Below, piece after piece: positions 43,503 to 55,005 of a DNA stretch of 64,000 bases. Source of the DNA: Thereva unica. Lineage: Eukaryota; Arthropoda; Insecta; Diptera; Therevidae. A program made the position numbers and the translations under genes. The stretch is taken from assembly GCA_949987705.1 (NCBI GenBank), contig OX465281.1:221063978-221127977 (forward strand), written 5' to 3'. Positions within the stretch are counted from its first letter, which is position 1. Each line of letters begins with the position of its first letter. The notes under the pieces were generated by a model. The model searched no databases. It was not told the DNA's origin and saw only the letters and a list, made by a program, of their open reading frames with translations.

Positions 43503-46500
43503 GCTCGTTAGTTGCCTCTGAGATCATGGTTGTGCTCTGCATTTGTAATTATAAATCATTTTCCTGGTAGAATGCACAACGAGGGAACGCTACTTAATAT
43601 CCTTTGCTCGTCCTCCACGGGACTGAATATTTGCGTTTTTAATGCGCGTAGTTTAAAAAACAAAATGGATGAGCTGAGGCATATGTTCGAACACACCAGA
43701 ATACATGTTTTTCTCGTAAGCGAAACTTGGTTGAAACCCGAAATCCCCTCCGCTTTTGTATCCCTTCCGGATTTTTCATTACATCGCAATGATCGCATTG
43801 GTCGCACAGGTGGGGGTGTTGCTATTTATGTTACTTCTTCACTTTCCTCTAGAGTTATTGGTATGTCCAGTGGCTCACTATTTGAATTTATAGCCGTTGA
43901 AATTAAATCTCCTTATGAAAGATGTGTTCTAATCAATGTATATTGTCCCCCTAATGTTTTTAATCCTGACCTAGCTGCTGAGCTCTGTCTCCTCGTTTCA
44001 AGCCTATCTCATCACTATGAGAATATAATTGTTGCAGGTGATTTTAACGTTGATCTGTTGAAGGATAATGCTCGTGCTAACACCCTTAGATATTTCCTTG
44101 AAGCTCTGGACCTACATATTCTGAATCAACTTCCTACCTTTCTGAATTGCCAAAATCCTTCCTTACTTGATGTTCTAACTGTTACCTCCACTGACTCAGT
44201 GCTAAAACATAATCAAATCTCTCCTCCTAGCTTTCTCGACCATGACTTACTATTCCTTTCTACTCGTTTTACCTTTTCTCCCTCTCCTTTATCTTCTTCT
44301 TTTTCATTTCGTGATTATAGCAACATTAATTTAGACTCGCTTACTGAATTAGTCTCCTCCTTCCCTTGGAGTATTATCTATAATACAACCTGTGTTGACT
44401 CAAAAGTCAACATCTTGAACTCTTTTATCTTATCTCTTTACGATCATTGCGTTCCCTTAGTCACAAGAAGGCGCAGATCGTCGTCACCAAATCCTTGGTT
44501 TTCTCGTGAAATCAGCGACTTAATAGTTCAGCGTGAGTTCATGTATAGACGATATCGCAGAACTAGGGTGCGTAGTTACCTTACTTATTATAAACAGCTT
44601 CGTAACCTCATCAATGTTAAGGTTAAGTCTGCCAAACGTGAGTTCTATTCCCGCAAACTTGATCCTACTCTAAATCCTAAACAACTCTGGTCTAATATTC
44701 GTTCGCTTGGCATTCATTCTCCTACGTCTATCCCTTTTGATATGGATGTAAACGTTCTCAACGCATCCTTTATTCAATCTGCTTCTAATCCCTCATCCTC
44801 CTATAATCCTAATTCCTTTTCATTGGATTCACTTAGTTCTGATGGTTTCATCTTCCGTTGTATTAGCGAATCGGATGTGCTTAAAATTTTGTTTTCCATT
44901 TCCTCTAATTGCATAGGCTATGATGAAATTTCCCCCCGTTTTCTTAAACTCCTCTCCCCTTTAATTGTTCAAACTATCACGCATATATTCAATTACTGCC
45001 TGACCACATCCCAAGTTCCTTCGGTCTGGAAAAAAGCCATAGTGATCCCCTTACCAAAAAAGTCGTCACCCTCGGACTTAGCCGATTTTCGTCCTATCAG
45101 CATTCTTCCATTTCTTGCTAAGGCCTTTGAGAAAACTCTCTTTATGCAAGTCCTCCCTTATCTTGAAACCAATAACTTCCTTTGTAAATTCCAATCTGTT
45201 TTCCGTAAATCCCATAGCTGTGAGACTGCTGTTTTAAAGGTGACTACTGATCTTCGTTCTGCGCTCGACCTGGGTGACTTTGCGATATTGGTCCTTCTTG
45301 ATTTTTCTAAGGCTTTCGATTCTGTGATGCACTCAGTTTTACTTTCCAAGCTTAGTCAGCGCTACCACTTTTCATCTTCTGCTACTCGGCTTATCTCTTC
45401 CCTTCTTACCAATAGGCTTCAATGTGTTCGCCATAATAGCTCTTTATCCTCTTTCCTCCCCGTGCCCTTGGGAGTACCGCAAGGCTCAATTCTTGGCCCT
45501 CTCCTTTTCTCTTTGTATATTAATGACCTTCCCTCTATAATCCGTCACTGCTCCTTCCACCTGTATGCTGATGATCTCCAACTATACACCTCATGTCCTC
45601 CGAATCAGATTGAATCCTGTATTTCTCAACTTAATAGTTCCTTATCCCAAATAAGTGAATGGAGTTCTATCAACTTCCTTAAACTAAATCCTAAAAAATC
45701 TCAAGTACTTCTGCTTAGCTGTCGTTTTCAGTCCCCTGACAGCATTCCACCTGTTCTACTTAATGGTATTCCCCTCCCTATTCTTGAGCGTGTTAATAAT
45801 CTTGGCATTGTCATTAATTCCAAATTATCTTGCTGTAATCAAGTCTCAAGGCCCCCATACACGGTCAAATTGGCTGTACAACCAGATTTTCATCAAACCT
45901 ATAAGCGCAATGTATTTTGATCGGCCGACCGGTCCACAATCGATAGTTTTGGTTGTACAACCGCACTTCGCTGTACAACCAATTGGACCGTGTATGGGGG
46001 CCTTCACTTATGCTTTCCAAGATTTATGGGACACTGCGAAAGCTTTGGCTTTATGGTAGTCTTCTGTCGACCGCTGTTCGGCTCAAGCTTGTTAAATCCC
46101 TCATCGTACCACATTTCCTCTTTGGTTCCCTTGTATATAAGTATTTCCTTAGATTCAGCCTGCCGACAGCGCCTTAAAGTAGCTTTCAATGATTGCTTAA
46201 GATACATTTTTCATATGCGAAGGTCAGATCATGTGTCGAGTATACAAAATTCCTTGCTAGGTTGTGACCTCTTTCGTTTTATTGATGTCATGGCTTTAGT
46301 TCTTTTAAATAAGGTTCTATCCTCTAAAAGCCCTTCCTACCTTTTCGACTTCCTCTGTCCTCTTCGATCCTTGCGTTCAACCAAATTTCTCATTCCAGCT
46401 CATTGTTCGTTAATTGGTAGTCGCTCCTTCTTTGTGCATTCGTTTCGACTTTGGAACAATCTTCCCTGTGTGATTCAAAGAATTAGCTCAGCCACGGCTT

Positions 46501-46721
46501 TCAGAAGGCAAGCATCTCTTTTTCTTTCTTCCTCTTCTTTTTCTTAGATTTTCTATCCACTTATTTTCATATCTTCTTCTGTAACTATTAATTATCCCGT
46601 TCTCTTTATCCCACTCACTACATTTATTTATATTTAAGTTAGATTACCTGTTTTAAAATGTACTCTAAAAGATGTATGATCTTGTGTACCTTGCCAATAA
46701 ATTTATTATTATTATTATTAT
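43503..46721 (+). mobile_element. CR1-like non-LTR retrotransposon, nearly intact EN-RT ORF
   Basis: A long open frame (first ATG 43572) encodes an APE endonuclease (FNARSLKNKMDEL, SETWLKP, GGGVAIYV, AGDFNVDLL, LDHDLLFL) and a full reverse transcriptase (DFRPISILPFLAKAFEKTL, LLDFSKAFDSV, GVPQGSILGPLLFSLYINDL, catalytic YADDLQLY near 45563). The frame is broken by a 155-bp MITE at 45849-46003, resumes as LMLSKIYGTLRKLWLYG, and has one more frameshift near 46152 before the C-terminal end at 46547. The 3' tail is a TTA repeat (46705-46721). The target duplication is TACAACC (43496-43502, 46722-46728). No ORF1 was found, so it is 5' truncated or ORF1-less. CR1/L2-group assignment is from motif style only. 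Confidence 0.9.
45849..46003. mobile_element. Harbinger-like MITE inserted in the retrotransposon ORF (TSD TCA)
   Basis: A 155-bp element with ends AGGCCCCCATACACGGTC and inverse GACCGTGTATGGGGGCCT, then AATTGG and TGTACAACC inside each end. TCA is duplicated (45846-45848, 46004-46006). Removing the element and one TCA restores the RT reading frame (QVS-LMLSKIYG), which proves the boundaries. Confidence 0.92.
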
Positions 46722-47269
46722 TACAACCAATCTGAAATTTATTTTAAGGATAAATATGAATATTTTATAGCCAAAAATGCATACAAAGCCATTTTGACCT
46801 ATAATGCATATAATTCATTTGTCCTTTGCACGGCAGAAATATTGTGCTCAAATTTAGTGAGAAAATGGCAGGGAATTCATCGAAATTTGCCTCACTTTCT
46901 GCAAATTTGCAATTCTAATAGACAAAACCGCAGTTTCAGACAGGTTTTCTCCACGAATATACATATAAACGGAAGTGAAGTTTGTGCAATTCGTTGCATA
47001 GTGTATGGGCAATCACATATTTTTTGCCAAACATAAATTTGCGCAAATTGTACGCTCGTGTATAGGCCCCTTAAAGGAACAAACAAGAAAGGCAATTCCG
47101 CTCATTTACCTCTTCCAACAATTCTTGGAACAGAAGTTAAAAGTGCAGCAAAAGCGCCCTGAAGTTTATATCAATCGCGGTAACGGTAAACAGCAATACA
47201 CAATATAAAGGCCTTTGTGTGAGTAGATATGGTGCTTTTTACAGAGTTTTCAAAGAGTGCTCCATCATA

Positions 47270-47545
47270 GTATAAATGAGATTTTTCTCTCACCTGGGAA
47301 TTTTTTTCCCTGCTGATTCTCGAAGACGAAGGTCCGGTTCCTTCATTTTTTGAGTATTTTATGAAAATCTCGAGGCTAAAATCTCTGGAAACTTCCCGCA
47401 CGAAGAAGACTAAAATTTTCCGGGATGAGAGAGGGGCAGAAATTGGGTAAATTTGTGTAATTTCTGGAACTTTTCAATTTTTCTTTTTCAAAGTTTTAAG
47501 CTTTTTTCAATTCTTTATTTCTGAAATTGCGCCCGGTGCAACTGA
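47270..47545 (-). repeat. hAT-like family fragment related to 28330-28500
   Basis: The minus strand carries CACCGGGCGCAATTTCAG, a GAAAAATTGAAAAG-type stretch and GTGCGGGAAGTTTCCAGAGA, matching the order of blocks at 28355-28460. It is probably the terminal part of the outer element 41468-47560. Confidence 0.55.
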
Positions 47546-47799
47546 CAAATGATGAAATGGAAGACATATGGCGCTATTGCCGGTATATCTATATGATTTT
47601 TAGATAGTAGTAATCATGAAGCGATATGTGCCGAAATTTCATGCCATTCCGACCATTTCGTTCCGATTTTAGTGACGCGATTTTCAAAGCAATGAACAAA
47701 TCTGAACTTGGTGTGTTGATACAACATTCAATTTTAATGTCCTGTTGACCAAAAACAATAATGTTTTGATTCAGAGGCGAAATAAAAAGGATGGATATG

Positions 47800-48060
47800 A
47801 GAATGGATGAAATATGGATCCATAACTACACAACACCGGCAAAAAACGCAAAATTCTTCTGGGATGGCTAAAGCGTCTCTATTTTGGGAAGGGCTTCGAT
47901 TGCTTTGGAAAGGAAAAAGGATCCATAATGAATATTACAAATCTAAGGACGAAATTACGAAGAAAATGGCCCAAATGAAGAATAAAAAAGTGCTTTTTCA
48001 CCAAGACACAACGTGCCACAAGTTGATCGAAACAATGGCAAAATCGCCCGAGCCTTGAGC
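47800..48060 (+). mobile_element. mariner transposase internal fragment
   Basis: Plus-strand reading frames give MDMRMDEIWIHNYTTP (the DE-WIHxYTP catalytic segment of mariner), then a shifted frame with SIxxEYYKSKDEITKK, KKVLFHQDT and CHKLIETMAK, the second-aspartate segment (HQDNAPCH in active elements). It is frameshifted and lacks both ends. Confidence 0.8.
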
Positions 48061-50880
48061 GACTGTTCTGAAATTTAAAAGAAAATGGTCGCCGGAAATA
48101 AATATGACTCTAAGGGTTGGCAAAATCGTTCTATAAGAATGTATCAGTTTAAATGAATGTATCACTCTTGAAGGAGACTTCTTCTTCTTCTTTCATCCGT
48201 TAGCTGGCGGTTCGAGCGGGACGTCCCGGCAACGGATACGCTGCTGTCGGTGCCGCTTAAAAAATGCGATTCCTTGCCTAGTTTCTTCGGTTTCCCGATT
48301 CTGGTCAATTGGGCAGGTCGATCACCCTCCTCCTTTCACACCCTGGACTTGGGACCAGACGACGGCGGAGTTTGAAGGAGACTATGTTGGTGATTAAGTT
48401 GTTTTTTTATTGGTCATCCTACGAACTTATTGAGTCATTGGCGCTGAAGTCGTCACGACACGACAAGTCGTTTGAGTTGAAGAAAGTGACGTGTCAGTCG
48501 AATCATAACTTTCAGTACAGGGGTCTAAACTCAGCTTACCATTTCTACTCTAGGCCCTATGCTGAAAGTCGTAATTGGACTAAAACGTCTCTTTCTTCAA
48601 CTCAAACGATTTGTCATGAAACACGATTCGATTTTCAGCGCAGATCCCATTATGTATACGTACTTATATGTACCTTGTGTTGCCTTTTTTGTATTTTTTA
48701 ATTATAAATAAAAAAAATTAAACCTTTTAATACAAGGTCAATATGTCGGGCTTTTTATCTGTAAAAATTCCAAACCGGTTTATACCGATTGCATGGAAAA
48801 GTTAAAAATCGAAAACCGGGGTTTTAAAAAGTCGGTTTTTGTATAAACCTTAAACATGGAGCATAACATGGACGTGCCTCAACTATTTCTGACTGATAGA
48901 AGCGCGATCATAAACTCCTAGCGGTGGCCATTGGTAACTATCCTATGAGAGGATAAACTAATGTGATCGGGCTAGTTCCTTCGAAGAAAGGTTAGCGTGA
49001 GGCTGATAACCTCACTCGGAACAAAGAACTATTACGGAACGAGCAACATTTGTGTCGTTCAAGGTAACTCCGTACGGTGTGGCTCCGTATTTTGGGGAAT
49101 TGGAGGTTTATTTGCTTTGGAGTCATATTTTGTCATATCTTTCGCTGTGCGGGTGGAGCGGCTCCAGAAGTGCACTACAAAGGCCATTATAGTGCACGTC
49201 AGAAGTTGCTTTGGTTTTATAGCGGGGGTTGTGACGGAATGTGATTCCAAAGCGAGTCAACTTCTAATGTTTTTAAGTGTGGAGTTGAACCGCTTTTGCT
49301 GTTAACGACATCTTTGTCGCGAGAGGGCAAAACCGGACCCCGGTTGTAGAGCCTTTAAAGAAAGAAAGTAATCCATAAATCGTACAGCTCTTCTTCCGCC
49401 ACTGGACTAGTATCTAGTATAATCGGTAATTCCCAAAGTTAATTTATGGCATACAAATGAGTCCGTTGTTGCAAAGGCTTCTATTCAAACTTATGTATTA
49501 ATAGTGCATGTTTGTCAAAAGAAATCTCCCGATTATCTACGAATGGGTGTTTTTGAAAATTAAGCAAAACTAAATTTTAAAGCAGAATAGTTTGAGAAGC
49601 GATATTTTTCTATAAAAAAGTTAGTTGCCGGTAGAATGAGATAGGAGGGCACGAGATATATAGATAACAAAAACCTTTGCGCAGGTAACTTGACAGACAA
49701 TGTAAGAAAGTACATAAAAGACCAATATTTGCAAGATTTTAACTGATTACGTTGTAATTGCGGATTAACCAGTATGTTTATGAATATGAACATTAAAGTA
49801 TGTTTTTTCTCAATGAACTCCACGCGAAAGCAGAACTTTTATTACTTCCCCAAACAAAACTTAAATTGCTTCAAAACGAAATATCTTCAAAAACCCCACC
49901 TCAGATAAAGGCACATGCAATTACAGTAGGAAGTGAGGTTGAACAAAAATCGTTTTTTTTCTTCCATCCTATACAAATCGTAATACTATGTACGTAATTG
50001 ACAATGAAACCGATACGAGTGTGTGCATCATCTGTTGGGGGAGGCAATAACTTAATTTTATGATCTATGCCAAATTCCATTCATTGATTTAGAGTGTTTC
50101 GCTATTCTCCCGCAGGGTATTACCAACAGATTTGTATTCACAACCTCCACGTATGCAAATTGGCAGTAGGCGCCATCAGTGCTCAGATTCACATCCACAT
50201 ACCAGAAGCAGCCCCCGCACGGTACTACCCCCACGACTGCTCATTACTTCCCTTCTGGTTATCTAAAGAAGTGGTTTATGTAAATACGAAAACAAGCCAC
50301 GGCATGTAATAAATAAACTTTCAGCGGAGAAAAAGTTATCAAGAGACTTAAAAGCTTATCGAAAACGAATTCGGAAAATTTTATTACCTACCCCAAATAG
50401 TACGCCGCGAGTTCTTCTCGAATTTCTGGCATTTGTATACGGGGTTTCGTTCGGAGCCACGGAAAAGGAGAAACATTATCTCGTTCTGATTTATTTCATG
50501 TTTCATAACATTTGGGAACCTTCAGCTAAACAATGTAATATGTATGCAAGTTGATGAACAAAGGATAAGTATTTGTTTCCCTTAATTATGCTCCTATTTT
50601 GGGAATTTCTTGTGAAGTTGATGGTCGTTTTTCTTGTATAAGGTTAAAGCGAAGTTCTCCTATAGGAAATAGGAGGACTTTTGAGTATTATTATATTTTA
50701 CTATGTGAGCCCTCACTCTCGAGTATTATTGAGTACAATATCAGACAACATGCTCTAGGTGGAAAGATAGTAAGAGTAAAAGAACTACTGATAACTGCAA
50801 CGGCCGGTTTGGTCGACCGAATCCCATCCAATATGAACTGCGACAGAACGTTAACTTTCAGTAATCGAACAGTAGATGGT
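48061..50880. other. Intergenic, mixed repeat fragments
   Basis: Contains the 48190-48375 repeat shared with 36420-36590 and the 48890-49030 repeat shared (inverted) with 19500-19690. From about 49380 to 50880 no family was recognised. No plausible host exon was found. Confidence 0.4.
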
Positions 50881-50883
50881 AGG

Positions 50884-52160
50884 CAGCTTATTATATGTAC
50901 CAGAAAAAAAGGTCGTCGTGAGGGCGTCGAGCCACCCAATCTCACGTGGGGCAGAGGGGTGTCGGTAAATAACACGTAATTTTTCCCTCAAGAAACAGTG
51001 TTAAATTGTAGTAAAACATGTTTCTCCACTTAAGACCCCCATTCACTTATAGACCGCCGGCAGGCCGGTCGACGAGCATGGCCCGATGAAGGCCACTAAA
51101 TACTAAGACTGACTGAAGGATGAGGACTTCAGGTATCCGCCTGACAGGCCTTGGCATGCAGGTGACGTCATGATTCCCTACAGACACATAGGCGAAGATG
51201 CCAGTTTAGCATAGCAGGTTGTTAATTCAAGTGCAAAAATGTTCATGGTCTCAACGAAAACTTTAAAGGTACAAACTGATTGATGACTGGAAAAACCTTC
51301 AAAATACACGGACCACCATATTTGCTGACACAATGGGCAGGTGACGCGGGAAATTCTCTTGTACCGTCTCCGCGCCAATATGTTTGTGCCTTAAGGCGAC
51401 ACCAGATTCACGCCGTGAGCACTAGCGAACAAGCGCGAATGCGAGTGTAGATGGTTTTCGCGCCTAGTTCGTGTCTTGATTTCAGGTCCGACTGATACGG
51501 CGTGAATTCGTACCGTAAAATCATGGCTTGAGATTGAATAGAAGCACTGGGCAAAGTCTAGAAATTAACAAGTCTTTCATCTTCATATGGTTAATAAGTG
51601 AAAGGCGAACAGCTATATGCACAAATTCCTCAAATGATGATGTCAGGCTATCAGATTTTTATACACCCTTTTTTAGACACGTAAGTTGTGTCAGTCGACC
51701 TCTTTATACAAAAATTCAAGTGTTACAAAAATGTTTGTTTGTCCATTGAAACGGCTTACGTGCTACTACCCCAGATCTTCAGACACAAACTGACGACAAA
51801 TATATAAAATATATAAAAGTCTTTTATCAATTTTCTTGGACTACAGGCTCCATCCTATTGCCGGCCGGTGAGGTATGTGGAGGTGTGTAGTGATACTTGG
51901 CTTCAGGCCGAAAACTTTCAGGCCACGGCCTGCCGTCGACCAATGTGTGAAAGAGGGCCTGAAGATATGGCTAAATACTACACAAACATTTTTATGCGAA
52001 CGCCAGAAAGTATTATAGTAGCCCTTTGATTGTTTAGCCGTCACCGCGCGTCTTGAAAATACTGCGGCGTACGAGTCAAGTTACATTGACCCGCGAAAAG
52101 ACCATTAGAATATAGACCAACAGGAAGGGCCCTCGCCTAATTTTAGAGTAATGAAAACAC
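50884..52160. repeat. Non-autonomous TIR element, copy B (related to 17503-18526)
   Basis: Shares with copy A, in the same order, CCCCATTCACTTA, GGCCCGATGAAGGCCAC, AAAACTTTCAGGCCACGGCC, TGCCGTCGAC, GATATGGCTAAAT and GCTGCGGCGTACGAG-type blocks. It has extra sequence near 51130-51700 relative to copy A. No coding capacity. Confidence 0.55.
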
Positions 52161-52165
52161 TAATA

Positions 52166-53900
52166 AGTACTCGGTGGAAAACTACAGGGGTATTTCTATT
52201 TTATCAACAATTACTAAAATTCTCGAGAAACTTTTTTACGATAAGTGTTCGGGCGTCGATATAAATTAAAATCATTAGTTTTAAGAATGAATGAATTATA
52301 CAAATTAAGTCATTAGTTGAAGTATCTATAAATGAATTAACTATAATTTCATTGTTAGCGGCATCCTGAGAGCACTGGGGCGGAATGAAATAAATGTGAA
52401 TAAAAGTTGCAGGGCCAAATAGTTGAGCTTGACCAACATATTTTGAGAACCATGGGCTATTTCCCAGCTACTGCTCGTATTTTGCGAATAATGAACTTTC
52501 GACAAATTCTCTGGGAGCGCAGTTTCGGGCAAGTTCGGCTACCCTCATCCTGCTTACATGTTTTATAAAGGATGATCATATTCAGCCTCGGTGATGGATG
52601 GACGGCGCACGATCGGTTGTAGCGCCTCGAGATTGTGACGTCTTGATCATCAATATATATCAGACATATCTCAGAGCTCTACATTCCGTCAACTTTCCTG
52701 CTGTATAACATTAAATTAAAATAAAACAGAATTATAAAACCATCAATATTTTTTAATTGGTGCAGAAACTACTGCACGCATCAATAACATTGTTCCTCTA
52801 ACCGACCCATGTCTTAATGAACAACAACATAGTTTCAGAAAGGGACGATCGACTACTACAAACCTTATGATTCTAACTTCCGATCTACTACATATGTGGT
52901 ATAGAGAAGGGTCATCATATGGATACGGCTTTAGCAACGCCTTTGATCGTGCTGATTACCATATTTTAGGAAAAATTACTAAAATTTGGAATATTAGGTT
53001 CTGCCCTGAAATGGATTAAATCATACAACAAAACTCAGGTTGTCAGATTTCAGCATTTCTGTCCAAAAAAAATCGAAGTAACTTCCGGGGGCCCTCAGGG
53101 TAGCCTTCTTGGCCCGGTGTTATTCAATATATTTATTTCAGACCCTGTCGGAAAAACTAGAGAATATTTCGCATCTTTTCTATGCCGATGACCTCAAAAT
53201 TTATACTGTTATAAAGGCTGTAGAACCACGTAACCATGGTACAATAATAAAAGGTAGGCTCACAAGGAAAAGCTCTGTTTCCATCTTGAAAAGCTTCTAC
53301 CATTTTTACATTAGAAAAGATCTGAGTGACGTCACCAGAAAGCTTTTTTCCTTTGTGAACTAAGATCAGAGTGACGTCATGGGGCCTTTATGAGCTTACC
53401 TTGTAATTATTGTACCATGCACGTAACTATCTTTCAAAAAAAGCTCAACGCGTTGCAAGACTGGTGTATCACCAATAAATTACAACTCAACATCAGGAGG
53501 TATCATGTAATTACTTTTTCCCGGAAAAGAAACAGGGAGCTGCAGGTTCATTATCTGAATGACCAGGCCTTAGACCGTGTCATTAAATTAAATTTTAGCT
53601 TGAAATACGATAATATTGCTGCCAGAGCCAACAAGCTTCTTGGCTTTATAAAAAGAAGAGCCCAAGAATTCAATAACGTTCGGGCCACAAAAACTCTTTT
53701 CTGTTCGCTCGTCCGCCCAATCCTGGAACATCACTGCCCGATAAGGGACCCTATATTTCAGGTAAGTAGCGGTAGGTTGGACTTACTATAGAAAAACTTT
53801 CTACTCTTCGCTCTGAGAAACTTACACGACCCGCGCGATTTTTGCAACTTACTCCCCTACACGAACAGGCTCAAGAAGTTGGAACTCATGCCGCTGCCCC
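52166..53900 (+). mobile_element. Jockey/CR1-like reverse transcriptase relic
   Basis: Plus-strand blocks: ENYRGISILSTITKILEKLF (52172-52231), an interruption by unrelated AT-rich DNA (about 52262-52750), then LNEQQHSFRKGRSTTTNLM, a degraded FSNAFDRADYHIL, SGGPQGSLLGPVLFNIFISD, FYADDLKIYTVIKA, and after a MITE (53235-53419) LNALQDWCITNKLQLN and ANKLLGFIKRRAQEF. Stops and frameshifts occur throughout. No endonuclease region remains. Confidence 0.8.
53235..53419. mobile_element. MITE with exact 8-bp TSD CACGTAAC inside the RT relic
   Basis: A 185-bp element with ends CATGGTACAATAAT and ATTATTGTACCATG. CACGTAAC flanks both ends (53227-53234 and 53420-53427). Two GAGTGACGTCA motifs lie inside. 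The 8-bp duplication suggests hAT. The insertion separates the YADD block from the following RT block. Confidence 0.85.
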
Positions 53901-54860
53901 ATAGTTCCAATTAAATGTTTTATTATTTATAAATTGCTTTTTTTCGAGCGGTTAAATAGCAAAAAAATAAAAATCACAAACCAGTACGCAACACACACTT
54001 CCCGAAAAACAAACTGACGACTAGCCAGCTTGGTTCGCTTGTGCATCGATAGTCTTTAAGTATAATAATCCAAAGGACGTTTGTACATAATGAAAATGAT
54101 CAAGTACCCATAAAGCACATTCAACAAAACATTTGGTGCATATTCTTTTTTTGGGTTCAAATTTGCCGTCGTGTGCCCGTGTGAATAGCCCAGTTCTCGG
54201 CCGGAACTTTTGTTCAAGTTTGGTCGTCGTGGGCCCGTATGTACTCCCAACAGGCCAGTGTTCACCCGTTGTAAGGCCATCTTTTATTTTTACTCGGGTT
54301 ACTGTATAATTTGTGCATAATTACATTGGTTATCTACCTAAAAGAAATGTCTTAAAAGTTAAGGGCGCTTCAAAATAGCTCGCCCGGGGCGCCAAAATAT
54401 TTAAAGCCGGCCCTGGGGACACCACATATTGTTCTGTAAACCATGGACCCACCCATCTTACAATTCACAATGAAGTGACCTACCTTCTTTCTTTTTTAGG
54501 AAAGGCTGTTACCAAACAAAAGTTTCGGAGGAGGGGGTGTGTTTGACTGACCTCCCATCCGGGCCCAAAACGTGGAAAATTGGCTACACCACATTTAATC
54601 GTGGAGATACACGGAATGGAAGACTAAGAAGAAGAAAGACTCTTTTTAGCTTTTTCAAAAAAAAGCTTATACAGAGGCTCTGTCCGTCTGTCCGTCTGCA
54701 GCCTACTTTCATCTCTGAAAGTACTGTCGCTACAGACTTGGGCCATATCTCAAAATGTAGCTCTTGGTCAAAAGACCAAAAACTGAGAAAATGGTCTGGA
54801 AATTTCAACCAGAAGTATATTTAAACAACAAAAAAGAGATTTCTAATAAAGTCCATATAT
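53901..54860. other. Intergenic; hAT-like terminus at 54363-54417
   Basis: AAGGGCGC...CGCCCGGGGCGCC, then AAAGCCGGCCCTG, resembles the GCGCCC/GGCCCTG ends of the hAT-like families at 28295 and 41468, but no partner end was identified. No gene was recognised. Confidence 0.4.
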
Positions 54861-55005
54861 CGGTAGCCTAGAGGTAAGGCGCTGGAGTCCTATCCCAGGG
54901 GAACCAAGTTCAATCCCCAGCCGCAAAATGGTGAAATACAAGAATCGAACCCTGGTCCTTTCGCACCCCGATCTAGCGCCTTTACCTTACTCCAAACACT
55001 AACTT
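54855..55005. repeat. tRNA-like sequences in inverted orientation
   Basis: The plus strand near 54862-54920 has a D-arm-like GCCTAGAGGTAAGGC, a 7-base loop with CCT at the anticodon position, and a T-loop-like GTTCAATCC. The minus strand of 54940-54995 has GGTAAAGGCGCTAGA and GGGTTCGATTC. Neither folds into a clean cloverleaf (poor acceptor and T stems), so these look like tRNA-derived repeat pieces rather than genes. Confidence 0.3.

Larger units (their letters stand above)
43364..46836. mobile_element. CTGCCGTG-end MITE split by a CR1-like retrotransposon (TSD AAAT)
   Basis: The left half, 43364-43502, starts CTGCCGTGCAAAGGGC; the right half, 46722-46836, ends CTTTGCACGGCAG. AAAT flanks both sides (43360-43363 and 46837-46840). 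Joining the halves gives an element collinear with the copy at 34683-34897. Confidence 0.8.
42044..47071. mobile_element. Harbinger-like MITE (AGGGGCC ends, TSD TAA) split by nested insertions
   Basis: The left end AGGGGCCAACCACGGTC continues, after the hAT-like insertion, as GAACAATTTGCGCAACG. The right end reads TTGCGCAAATTGTACGC, TCGTGTATAGGCCCCT. TAA flanks both sides (42041-42043 and 47072-47074). Only about 0.6 kb is its own; the rest is inserted DNA. Confidence 0.7.
41468..47560. mobile_element. Probable outer hAT-like element, reversed, split by nested insertions
   Basis: 41468-41545 begins CAGGGCCGGCGCTTGGG and resembles the inverted right end of the 28295-30722 element (GCGCCCCATAAGCTGTTC in both). 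47270-47540 resembles the inverted left end of the same element (GAAATTGCGCCCGGTGCA). Orientation and order fit one reversed copy whose middle holds the 42044-47071 insertion. The right terminus is decayed and no TSD was found, so this level is inferred. Confidence 0.4.

Noticed and set aside
43512..43571. Extension of the CR1-like ORF to a non-ATG start
   Set aside because: The frame is open but starts at TTG; the first ATG in frame is at 43572 and the upstream residues show no endonuclease motif.
48309..48701. 130-residue plus frame
   Set aside because: Its 5' part lies in a dispersed repeat also present at 36420-36590, and the rest shows no domain.
54862..54925. tRNA gene on the plus strand
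   Set aside because: The D-arm is good but the acceptor and T stems do not pair, so it is listed only as a tRNA-like repeat.
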